From assembly GCA_013420905.1 (NCBI GenBank), contig JAAXNY010000011.1, positions 1,302,001 through 1,366,000 of the forward strand: a stretch of DNA of 64,000 nucleotides, in the 5' to 3' direction. Below the pieces are notes generated by a model that was not told where the DNA came from, did no database searches, and saw only the letters and a program-made list of their open reading frames with translations. Positions 11,570 through 21,203 of this stretch are shown one piece after another (position 1 is the stretch's first letter; every line of letters starts with the position of its first letter). The position numbers were made by a program, and so were the translations under genes. Source of the stretch: Collybia mongolica. Lineage: Eukaryota; Basidiomycota; Agaricomycetes; Agaricales; Clitocybaceae.

Positions 11570-12278
11570 CCTCATCCCTAATTGACATCGCCTTTCATCA
11601 GACCACTCTTTTGGCCTGGGCCACTATCCTTTTACACCATATCCAAATTTCTAACTTATCAGAGCTGATCCTGACTATCTGCAGGGTCATCTCATCTTGC
11701 CTGTACTGGGGGCTTCACTAATCTGTTCACATCCACCTCATCAACTACCAGGCCACACAAGGACACCACAACTCTTGCACTCTGCTTCGTGCAGATCCTT
11801 AGGGAGCATCACTGCCAACATTCTCGACAATTTATTCATACTTGCTTAACCACTACACCCAAACACAAAAGGAGGAAGGGGTCTGGCCCCGATCAGCTAC
11901 TGTCCCTGCACAGAGCACACCTCTTGGGGAGAATGCCAGTTTATTGACCAATGGTGGGATTTGGCGGCCTCATTTTGAGGGGAGTCATCGCTTTGGGAGA
12001 GCAGTGTGGAACAGGGGGGAAAGTAATAGAGGGGATTCAGCAAGCGAAGGCAAACCTTTAAGGCATTGGGAGGTTCAGACATGGTACAGTACAATACTGT
12101 TGGACTGCAGGTATCCTCAGTCTAGACCCATAATATGACCTGGAGAGCAACTTAGTGTACAGCTCCACCCTGATGGCTCATTACAGATTACTTAGTGGTA
12201 ATAGGTGTTTATGCCCGCATGTAGCTGGGTCAAACCCACATGCGCTTAATATTATTATATGAAAAAAAAAAAAAAAAA
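11570..12278 (+). repeat. poly(A) retroposon B, copy 1, right fragment with A-tail
   Basis: Continues copy 1 from 5558. It ends in a 17-nt A-run (12262-12278) preceded by a 27-nt stem-loop at 12217-12243 also present in copy 2. Compared with copy 2 it lacks ~155 bp near 12039. No open frame is shared by the two copies, so it is probably non-coding (SINE-like or a LINE 3' end). Confidence 0.8.
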
Positions 12279-12279
12279 G

Positions 12280-13126
12280 ATTCATATTTCAATACTGCGG
12301 GAAAATATTTCCATAATGGGTTTTTTCTTCTCTTATGGCTTTTTACAGCATTTCTCCACAAATACAAAGTATTGTGACATAATTTGCATGTATTTGGGAT
12401 GCTTACATAATGCTTTTGATGATGCCATCAAAATTATGCATATCTAATATTTCAAAGCATTGCGTTTCAAAATTTATTTTGTGATTTTCTCCATAACCAG
12501 TAAAGCTATTACCTTTGTTTTTATATGTTTGGAATGTACAAACATGGCTCTACAATTTCCTTGTTGAGCATAATTTTCCCACAGTCCATTTTGAGTGAAA
12601 TGTCAGAAATGTCCAGATTCAGCTAATTTTGAAGGTCTGTGTGTTATGCCAGGGGTGAACAAACATCTTATAACAACAACGACCCTGACAAAACATGACC
12701 CTTGTGGAAAATTACACTAAACATTGGAATATTCAACAACTACTACTATATTTACCTGAAATACAAAGAGGATTGATTTCTCTATTTATTGACATATGTC
12801 ACATGATCTATTCCACCACATAAGTATACCAAATACATGACAACAATCTGAATGCTTATTTAGTGTCCATGATCCTGGGAAATGTTAGTTCTGATGGTTT
12901 TTGTGTTTCTCCATAACCAGGCAAGCTATGGTATTGGGTTTTGTGCACAGGCATTGCTTGTTTACTTGGTAACATTTTCCCATGGTCACATGACCTCTAT
13001 AAACTATCATCTACATTGTTTCTAGTCATTTTTACAACTTCCTGAATGTAGAATGGACTTATTTCTCCTAAGAAAAGAAATAAAGAACAAGTACCTGCCA
13101 CACAGTGTATTGGCCCACTCCACCCA
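12280..13126 (+). repeat. single arm of long-inverted-repeat element C
   Basis: Closely matches the right arm 32320-33127 and, inverted, the left arm 29170-30005. It ends in the same terminus (..GGCCCACTCCACCCA). The opposite arm and loop are missing, and the left side abuts the A-tail of retroposon B, so this is a truncated copy. AT-rich, with no coding potential. The 60 bp after it (to 13188) are unassigned. Confidence 0.8.
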
Positions 13127-13188
13127 AGTAGGCATTTGGATTGACATTACCTCCTTATATCAAATATAATACAAGTCTATATAAGAAC

Positions 13189-13766
13189 TGTTAGAATTGA
13201 CCTGTACATACAGCTTAGCTTGGTATTACAACCAGGTTCCCTTGAAAATAACAAAGGGCAGGGTTCCAAGTTGAGCCTTCAGGAGTGTGTGCAGGAAAGG
13301 AGTGCTGAGAGTATTCTACTGTAACTACTGAGCAATCCCAATTGTAGCACCTCCAGGATCACCAGGATGATTACTGGGATATTTCCTAGGTAGGATGAAA
13401 ACCAACCCACTGAAGAGTATGGTCCCAAAAGTTGGATGCCCTTGTAATTAAAGGGGGTGCAACACACTATAAAGGCAAAAAATGCAAACAGAGGGTGCAA
13501 AAATGGCACTGGTGAGTTGTATACTTGAACTAGAGCTCTTAGAGCACGGGGCCCATAACCTGTTAAAGGTGGAAGCCTAGAGCTGGAGTCCTGAGTAAGA
13601 AACTGGTATATTCACTAATAAAGTGAGTACTAACCTGGAGTCCTGAGTAAGAAACTGGGGACTCCAGAACAAGCTACTCTACACCTATATACCTGTAGGA
13701 ACAATAGAACAATGAAAGAAGCAAAACAATACCAAGCTAAGCTATATATACAGGTCAATTCTAACA
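13189..13766 (-). mobile_element. rearranged copia F fragment: LTR tip in + orientation, then leader and 5' LTR in - orientation
   Basis: 13189-13227 equals the first 39 bp of the F-family LTR (TGTTAGAATTGACC..) in plus orientation. It is joined directly to minus-oriented F leader (about 13228-13540), primer-binding region and a 206-bp LTR (13561-13766, short form ending ..CAATTCTAACA). Both outer ends are therefore the same LTR tip in inverse orientation. It sits inside a G-type copia fragment (13767 on). No 5-bp TSD is evident, so this is not a simple insertion. Confidence 0.75.
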
Positions 13767-14343
13767 GTTATTTGCATTAATGGAAGCACAGAACAGGTTG
13801 GTGTTGTCCTTCCTCAATCTGAACCACAGAGCCTGATTATCAACAAAGATGTTGAAGCCTTTGATTCTTGTTAAATTTAGGATTGAGAGGAGGTTGTTTC
13901 AGAGTTGGGGTACATGCAGGACTCTGGTAAACTCTACAGATCAAAGATTCTTTCCTTTTACAACTGGGTTGAAGACCACAGTGCCCACTCCAGCTGAATA
14001 GATAATGCTGTTGTCTGCCAGCTTGATTGGGACATGATGGGGGGCATAATTTTGGACCCAATGATGATGAGGGGTCATATGAGAAGTGGCCCCTGAGTCT
14101 GCAAGCCAATTGAAGTCAGCATCAAGCTGGAGTGGAGGGGAAAGATCAGAATGATGAGGGAGATGAGTACTTGCATTGCCAGCAAATTCTACTTTGGGAT
14201 CATCATCATTGGAAGTGTCCTTGTGCTCCTGTGCCTTATTAGCACCCTCATTTCGCTTTCTCTGCCTAGGCCTGTTGTTGCCAGTAGTCTGCTGCTTGGC
14301 ATTGTCTTTGGCCCTCTTTTGTGCAGCTTCAAATGCAAAGCAC
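13767..14343 (-). pseudogene. copia G-family fragment (gag/protease region)
   Basis: Matches 39679-40247 of the intact copia G with scattered substitutions. It covers the C-terminal gag, the protease region and the pre-integrase start on the minus strand. Cut on the left by the F fragment and on the right (about 14343) by gypsy-related sequence. A dead relic of an older G insertion. Confidence 0.8.
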
Positions 14344-14616
14344 CCATAGTCAAAAAGAGAAGGAAAACATTAAGGTTCCCCATGTCAAAAGGACTAAAGC
14401 TGAAAAAGCTGCCATCAAGGTACCTGTACTTGTTTTTACTTGTCTATTACTTTGTTTCTTATTCTTACAGGACGGTAAGTGCTGCGAGCTTAATTGCGGC
14501 AGCACTCTTCATCCCAAAAAGCATACGAGGCAGGATACCCCAGATGAAGATCCTAAGGTATCTACTGAAGGTATGTTTTCTATTGATAGATAATTCTAAT
14601 TTGGGCTGGTGAAGCA
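14344..14616 (+). other. sequence between copia relic and gypsy integrase, possibly gypsy-derived exons
   Basis: Contains Lys-rich open text (..VPHVKRTKAEKAAIK) followed by an intron-like GTACCT..TTACAG segment and a Cys/Lys/Asp-rich stretch. It precedes the gypsy integrase on the same strand, but I cannot assign it to a known domain. Confidence 0.3.
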
Positions 14617-16278
14617 GTGTTTATTGGGGAAATCAAGCAGCATTTAGGTTTAGGATGGTTTGGTATTCAAAGAGAAGCTTATCTAAAGAAACTTGTAAAT
14701 ACTACTGTCATACCTGATGAAAAGTTTAAATATAACCCTAATGTGAGGGAAGTATACAATGCACCTACGGTGCAAGAACAGGATAACAACCTACCTTTAA
14801 TAAAGGAGTGGTTAAAAAGACCACAAAAGAAACCAAAAGGAATAACAGACCGCACCTACATAAAATTTGCAAGGCAGGCATCTAATTTCTTTTTGGATCC
14901 AGAAGGTCAGATGTATAGGAAAAATGTTGATAGCGCACACCAGCTTGTTGTTGATAAAAACCACCATACATATATGATGAGGGCTTCTCATGACTCTGTC
15001 AGACATAGGGGTTTCTATGCAACAAAATCCCTAATAGATAAAAGATTTTGGTGGCCAGAAATTGAACACAATGTATCATGGTATGTGAAGTTGTGTCACA
15101 TCTGTCAGACAAGGCTCTTAACTTTGTTAAGAATCCCTCCTGTCATAACCCACACGCCTTCTATATTCCAAGTATTACATGCAGACACCATGCATATGAG
15201 CCCACCTTCTAATGGTTATAAATATATTGTCCAAGGATGGTGCATGCTGTCCTCATGGATAGAAGGTGTGCCCCTTAAATCTGAGGATGGCAAAACCTTA
15301 GGAAGGTGCTTGTTTGAAGAAGTAATCTGTAGATGGGGTTCCCTGATGGAAATTGTAATGGATAATGGCCCTGCCTTTATTGCAGCCAAAGCCTGGCTAG
15401 AATCCAAGTACAGTATTACAGGAATAAGTATATCACTGTATAATTCCAAAGGAAATGGGATTGCCAAGTGCGCACATTGGGACGTGCATCAAGCAGTCTT
15501 CAAGGCTACAGGTGGTGATGTAAAGAAGTGGTACTACTTCTTTCACCATGTAATGTGGGCAGACAGGATTACTATATGAAAAGGGATGGGTTGCTCCCCT
15601 TATTTTATGATTACAGGTGCACATCCAACCTTACTGTTAGATATCATTGAAGCCACTTGGTTAGTAAAGTTACCAGGGAAAATATTGACTACAGAGGAAC
15701 TCATGGGGTTTAGAGCACAGGCTCTAGCTAAGCATGTCCAGCATGTGGCCAATATGAGGAAACATATCAATATAGAAAAACAAAGGAGACTATTACAGTA
15801 TGAAAAGGATCACTGCGCAACCGTCAGAGACTACAACTTCAAACCAGGAAGTTTAGTACTAGTTAGAAATACTGAGGTCAAAAGTTCACTTGATAAAAAG
15901 CTGAAACCATGGTACCTTGGACCAATGATAGTTCTGAGACGAAACTGCAGGGGAGCCTATATTGTTTGCAAAATGGATGGATTGGTTTGGCAACATAAAG
16001 TAGGGGCATTTAGGGTTATTCCTTATTTTGCTAGGAGTGCAATTGAACTGCCGGACAATCTGCAAGATCTAATAGACATCTCTAGTGAAACATTAAATGT
16101 CTTGGTGGAATCTAAAGATCCTGCTAATAGACAAGTTTACAAGGAGCATGACTATACCTTTGATAAAGTTCAATTAGATCAGTCTGAATCAGAGTCAAGT
16201 TCTAGTGAGGAGACCAAGAAGGGGATAGCTCCAGTGCTACCATGGACTATTAAGTCATACCACAGGTTGCCTAGGTAA
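14617..16278 (+). pseudogene. Ty3/gypsy integrase with C-terminal domain, decayed
   Basis: Frame 14617-15576 carries an H2C2 zinc-binding region (HDSVRHRG..CHICQ) and the integrase core (HADTMHMSP.., IVMDNGPAF). The frame continues after an in-frame TGA (15577-15579) with GCSPYFMITGAHP and the integrase C-terminal domain (FKPGSLVLVRNTE.., LGPMIVLRR..) to 16278. The TGA follows ..WADRITI where relatives have Arg. The position of the third catalytic acid reads YNSKGNGIAKCAHW, whereas the family has an Ile-Glu-Arg there: the DDE glutamate is lost. It is opposed to the RT half of a like element (16806-18155) rather than downstream of it, so the element is rearranged. Confidence 0.85.
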
Positions 16279-16417
16279 TAAATTTGTGTAGCTTTACAAA
16301 TTGGAAACAAAAAGCAGTAAAGACAGTATAAGCAACAAAGCTAAGCAGTAAGGACAGTAATACAAAGGAGTATGGAGAGAGACACCATGACAGAGGAGGA
16401 GGTTAATTGGACTACCC

Positions 16418-16819
16418 TCAAGCAGAAATGAAGTTGTCTTCAACTTCAGGCAAGGGCACATCAGCTGGAGCTACCTCCTCCTTGTCATTGTCATCCTGGT
16501 CATGGACTTTGGTAGCGCTCACAGTGGCAGCCTTGTTAGAGCCTCCCTCCAGAGCTGCCTCATTCATTAGACTGTTGAGGCAGGTGACTTTGTCCATAGT
16601 GGCGTCATGATGCTTCAATAAGAAGGACACAGTATGACTGATCTCTTCCAACTCAGCACAGTAGTTTAAGAGCATCCTACCAAGGGCTTGCTTGGTGTGT
16701 GACATGGGATTGCCCTCATCAGCAATCAAGTGCACCCGAGCTAAGACTAAATTGTGCTCCTTGGAGGGACGGAAGTCAATAAAGGCACAAGTATCTTGTA
16801 CACAGTCAGTATAAAGCAT
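16418..16819 (-). CDS. hypothetical acidic protein, 133 residues, probably TE-derived
   Basis: Open frame with a helical, coiled-coil-like middle (..LNYCAELEEISHTVSFLLKHH..) and an acidic tail. It sits between the opposed gypsy halves and overlaps the 3' end of the RT frame by 14 bp. It might be the end of the gypsy polyprotein or an adjoining gag piece. No domain recognised; may not be a gene. Confidence 0.25.
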   Translation of the reverse strand: MLYTDCVQDTCAFIDFRPSKEHNLVLARVHLIADEGNPMSHTKQALGRMLLNYCAELEEISHTVSFLLKHHDATMDKVTCLNSLMNEAALEGGSNKAATVSATKVHDQDDNDKEEVAPADVPLPEVEDNFISA

Positions 16820-18155
16820 TGTTTACTTCAACTTCAAAATCAGAGATTTCCTTGGCAAGTTGGAATAAATATCCGCTGTGCATGTCAATCTCTTCCTTAA
16901 AGTCCGACAATTCCAAAGGGTCACCTAATCCCTTGGTTGGGTTGATAAACCTTAAAGGACCTGAGGGTTCATTGTAACCATTGTCTGGGTCCGGGTAGAC
17001 AAGATCCCCTAGGCGCGTGTCTTGTCTTGACAGACCATCTGGGCCAAAGCCTTTACCAGCTTTATGAACCAAAGTAAAGTGGAACATAAGTATCCTATCA
17101 ATCCATCTATTTACCATTGCATTAGGTCCTAGACTTGGGTTTGATAACATCCCTTTAATGCACTTTGCATCTGTTTCTACTACCAAATTCCATACTCCAA
17201 TAAACCAATAATAACATGCCATTAGAACTCTCATTAATCCGAATAGTTCTTGTTTGGGTTGTGAGAAGCATGCTTTGCACTCATTCAGAGTTATCAAGTC
17301 AAATCTAGCATAGTGCTTTCTCTCAGGTATATCAGGGACTTCCTGATAGATATAGTAGCCTATGGCTTTCCATAATGTATCTACTGACAATACAACAGGT
17401 GTATTCCAGGTGTAATTAATTGGACGGAGCGCGGGGCTATTTTTAAGTGCATCTAATAATAGCTGTTGCGCTTCGTCTTGCTCCGGCCCCCATATCCAAG
17501 GTTCACTACTTCTAGTTAACTTTTGAATAGGTTGGCCTATACGGGCAAAGTCTTTAATGAAATTCCTGCATACACCAATAGTTCCCATGTAGGTGCATAC
17601 CTCACTGACATTTTTGCATGGTCCCCATCTTTCAACTACACCAATCCTATTAGTAGTAGGTTTTTGTCCTTCATAGGTACATCTATGTCCTACTACTAGA
17701 ATTTCACTTGCACATAACATAGACTTATATCCTGAAAAGGTTCCCCCAGAATACTTCATTCTCTGTACAACATGATTTACATTTTGCATATGTTCCCAGA
17801 AGAAGCGTCTAACACCTGGAGCACCTGGTAGCTCTCCATCTGGTAGTTTGTAGTGCATTGCTGGACCATATACAGGTACATCATCAATGTAGGGTATTGT
17901 GACATGTGGTACCTCACCTTGTAGAATGTATGTACCATCATCATGAAATATTGGAACAGAATTTGTCCATCCCATAGGGAGTGTTACTAATCTCAGTGCA
18001 CCAATTGGTGTTTGGAATGTCGTTAGGTCGTGTGATGTTTCCTTGCTGAACTGTGGGGGACTCAGCTTTAGGTGCATGGAACATAAAGTCATATTCTTGC
18101 TGAAAGCAGGTCTCAGCTTTAGGTGTGTGGAACGTAAGGGCATATTCTTGCTCAT
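16806..18155 (-). pseudogene. Ty3/gypsy reverse transcriptase-RNase H, 5'-truncated
   Basis: Residues from about 38 on are gypsy RT: TPIGALRLVTLPMGWTNSV, active site PYIDDVPVYGP, then the connection (..YMGTIGVCRNFIKDFARIGQPIQKLT) and RNase H (VVLSVDTLWKAIGYYIYQ.., SQPKQELFGLMRVL) and the post-RNase H segment GPDGLSRQD. The first ~37 residues translate the tandem repeat at 18040-18292 and are not RT: the fingers domain and everything upstream (gag, protease) are missing. The orientation is opposite to the integrase half at 14617-16278, and their 3' ends face each other. Confidence 0.85.
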
Positions 18156-18292
18156 TTTAGGTGCATGGACTGTAACATTGTATCCTTGCTTGTTTCAGGT
18201 GCGTGGACTATAACATTGTATCCTTGCTCAGTTTAGGTGCGTGGAATGTATGGTTGTATCCTTGCTGAAATGTGGGGGTCTCAGCTTTAGGC
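18040..18292. repeat. minisatellite, about five units of ~39 bp
   Basis: Units beginning TTTAGGTGYRTGGA and ending ATCCTTGCT recur at about 18067, 18118, 18156, 18195 and 18233 (steps 51, 38, 39, 38). It overlaps the 5' end of the truncated gypsy RT frame. Confidence 0.8.
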
Positions 18293-18981
18293 TGTCAAGG
18301 GGATGCTGAATAAATACAGCTCTCCAATACTAGTACTATAATATATGAATTTTTGCATATCAAATTGGATGCTTTTCAGCATCATGTGGGGGAATTTTCC
18401 ATTGAGAGACAGGTGCATTTTAAGCTTGCAACAGATGAAATTTCATTACTAGCTATAGAGGTCTGAAAATGAATGACAAAATTGCTATACTAATTGAATG
18501 AATGGTTGATGGAAAACATCTGGATCACAGATGAATTCAATCTCAGTAAAAGGGATGACTACAAAGCAGTATGAACCTGGTGCAAAATTCATCCATTACA
18601 TTAATGATTTACCTTCACTTTTTGTTGCTCTCAGGCCTCTGGGAACTTCATGAAATTCACACCAAGGAGACTGTTGCTATTTTTTGCCATTAAACATATG
18701 AAAAACATCATGCAGAATAAATCACAGGGGTATGAAGTGGGACATATTTCATGAGGTTTTCATCCATCTTATTCATACCTTATGAAGGGGAAAAACCTCC
18801 TTTCTCCACCCTATTTAGTGGTTGATTTTTTATATCAAATCCTGATGAAAATAATCTCATTTCAGGGGGAACCAGATGATGGAAATTCTATGCTATTTGT
18901 ATTATCTCCAGCTACTTAAGTCATAGAAAATGAGGTGGAATTTCCCACCTTAAGGGTTCCATAGTGTGAAGGAGTGACATT
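18293..18981. other. unassigned AT-rich sequence
   Basis: No coding frame, repeat partner in this window, or promoter signal recognised. It may be LTR or untranslated sequence of the neighbouring gypsy remnant. Confidence 0.4.
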
Positions 18982-18996
18982 GTGTGGGACTTAGTA

Positions 18997-20698
18997 GGGG
19001 GCACAATGGAGTAGCAGTTATTGCTGCAAAAAGTTGTGCTCCCATCAGGGTGGCTGTGCAACATCCTAAGGGTTGAGGGTTCGATTCCTGCTCAGGCAGA
19101 TTACCCAAGATCTGCACTGGCTAATGAGTTCCCCGGCATGGGAATCAAATCTGGATTAGGTAATCCCTTGGTAAAGGATATTCAAAGCTGGAAATACCGG
19201 TGCCTGATCTGGAGCTCTATGGCCACGGGTGATGTGACAGTCACTGGACTACCCCAAGTGGCAACACCCCTGAGGCAATACCTTAAGTGGCAACCCTGGG
19301 GCCAAAAAGGATAGGGGATGGTAAGATCAGGAATGGGGATTATAACACTCCAACCCTGGCGCAGAGGGGACAGGACACCTGACTCCTATGAGCATGGTAA
19401 TACCAGTAATAGCCCTCCCCAATGGCTGCTTGTAGGACGTTAGTCATCAGCAGGGCGTTAGCTCCATAAGTAACTCTGGAGAGACCAAATTAAGGCTCAT
19501 AGCACATCCGGTTGGCTGATGGCAAGACAGAGACTCTGGACAGATTGGGGATCCGGGCCGGAAGGCATCACCAAACCATCTGCCAGGGGACAGGAAATGT
19601 TCAACACATGGGCCGTAGCTGGATGGGGTAGTCCCCCTCCCTGGGCTCGAGAGATCTAAATCCTCTGTCAGTGCCCCTGGGTATAATAGATCCAGGTTGG
19701 TGCTTAAGTTGAAGCCATGGTGTTGGCGCTGCCGGTTAAATCCGAAGCTTGTCACAGGTGCGATCCCATACTCGACCTGCTTGGAAGGCAGGTGACTGCT
19801 GAGTAAGACTGATGTCTAGATGGAGGCAATATGTTGAAAAATACTGAGTCGGCCCATTGATGATGACATGCAACACCAAATAGGCAGGCCTTTGGGCCAA
19901 ACAGGGCATGACATGCCAAGGAGTGAGTAGCTGGGGTTGTACTCCCTGGTGAAAATTCCCGAAGTCACCGATAGGGCTCCTTGCAAGAGGGGCCCTAAAC
20001 TTCACCAATTTCCTGATGCTCTATGCGAAAAAGGACACCCTGCTCACCCCAACCCATGTAAACAATGGGCCGTGGATGCGCAAGACTGGTCACAGCCATG
20101 CTCTGACTGCCCACGTGGTGCAATGCATCACCAGACACACTCCAATTGGGGCATTCTGATCACAATTCTTCAAGGAAGAATCTGTCTCCTGTAGGTGCGG
20201 TGCGGTGCTCCCCTGGAAACCGTACAACACGTCCTATACAACTGTCCATGACATGGACAGGAAGACAAGCCTGGCCGTCAGCTGTGCTATGCGTGGCTGG
20301 TTGACTTCCTCTTGGAGAATGAAAGTGCTTTTGCATTCAACGTTCCCTAGTCCTGAACAGGCTAGGGGCAGTACTCAGTGTTCTAAGTGATGGCTATAGG
20401 GTGCTCCCTGCCCAAACATGCGAACCTGGATAATTGGTGGACTCAAAGCCACCACCCACTGCAGGGCACCGCAGTGGGGGGCCTACCCCCTGGTGTAGAT
20501 TGGCCTTTCCAGCCTGTGTACAATGAGCTCTGGCTCCATTTGCTAGCTCAACCTCAGTCAGGCGAGCATTCCAGCTCCGCGGCACTTTGTCCTCTGCCCC
20601 CCCTCCCCATTCCCCCAATTACTACTTGTAGTGACCAGCACATGTATTAGGTACAGTTGGTATATAAAATGTTGAACCAAAAAAAAAAAAAAAAAAAA
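18997..20698 (+). mobile_element. 1.7-kb poly(A) retroposon with tRNA-like head and LINE-type 3' end
   Basis: Flanked by a 15-bp TSD GTGTGGGACTTAGTA (18982-18996 and 20699-20713), ending in a 20-nt A-run, so it moved by LINE-type target-primed reverse transcription. The first ~110 bp look like a tRNA-derived pol III head, with an A-box-like word near 19011 and a perfect B box GGTTCGATTCC at 19078-19088. The middle (19110-20040) is unrecognised. The last ~630 bp equal the LINE 3' fragment at 33517-34157, including a decayed ORF2 tail (about 20080-20349, CRCG..ETVQHV..C motif, out of frame here). Either an unusually long SINE borrowing a LINE tail or a chimeric retrotranscript. Confidence 0.75.
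19078..19088 (+). promoter_or_regulatory. pol III B box in the retroposon head
   Basis: GGTTCGATTCC, a perfect match to the consensus GGTTCGANTCC, 81 bp from the element's 5' end, as in tRNA-derived SINEs. Confidence 0.65.
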
Positions 20699-20713
20699 GT
20701 GTGGGACTTAGTA

Positions 20714-20890
20714 CCAAAGTTGGATGTAAGTGAAGTGAGATGAGTACTGGACATGGTGGGCACTGGTGTAGGCTGAGCATTTATTTCTCATTACTTAAAA
20801 ATTTATCACAGTCCACACAGGGAAGCATGGTGACCATGATGAGTATGGTTGATAATGTGTTTAACATTTTCAACTATCTCCAGTACTTCA
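20714..20890. other. short unassigned spacer
   Basis: Lies between the retroposon's 3' TSD and the inverted repeat of the CxC5-type element. Nothing recognised. Confidence 0.4.
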
Positions 20891-21203
20891 CACTCCCCCA
20901 CATCCTGCAGAGGATTCCAACAGGAATCCGATCAGAATCCAGAGGAATGCAGGAAGATTTTGAAAAAGTTTTAAACAGAAAATTCCTTTGAGGAATTCCG
21001 CAATATTCCACTTGGAACACAGAATTCCAATTGAAATCATTGGAATTCTGCAGAATTTTGAGGAATTTCTTACAAAGTGTGGAAGAAGAAAATTCTCAAA
21101 GGAATTCCGCAACATTCCGCTCAGATTCTGATCAGAACTCATAAGTTTTAAGTCAAAACAGTCAATAAAGTCAGCAGTATATCTAACATTTTGAAGTACT
21201 AAA

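Noticed and set aside
16407..16610. Plus-strand small frame between the gypsy halves
   Set aside because: Antisense to the slightly better 133-residue minus frame; neither has a recognisable domain.
18040..18292. CRISPR array
   Set aside because: Contiguous diverged tandem repeats without unique spacers, in a eukaryotic transposon.
18997..19100. A functional tRNA gene
   Set aside because: Only A-box-like and B-box words are present; no anticodon arm or closed acceptor stem was found.
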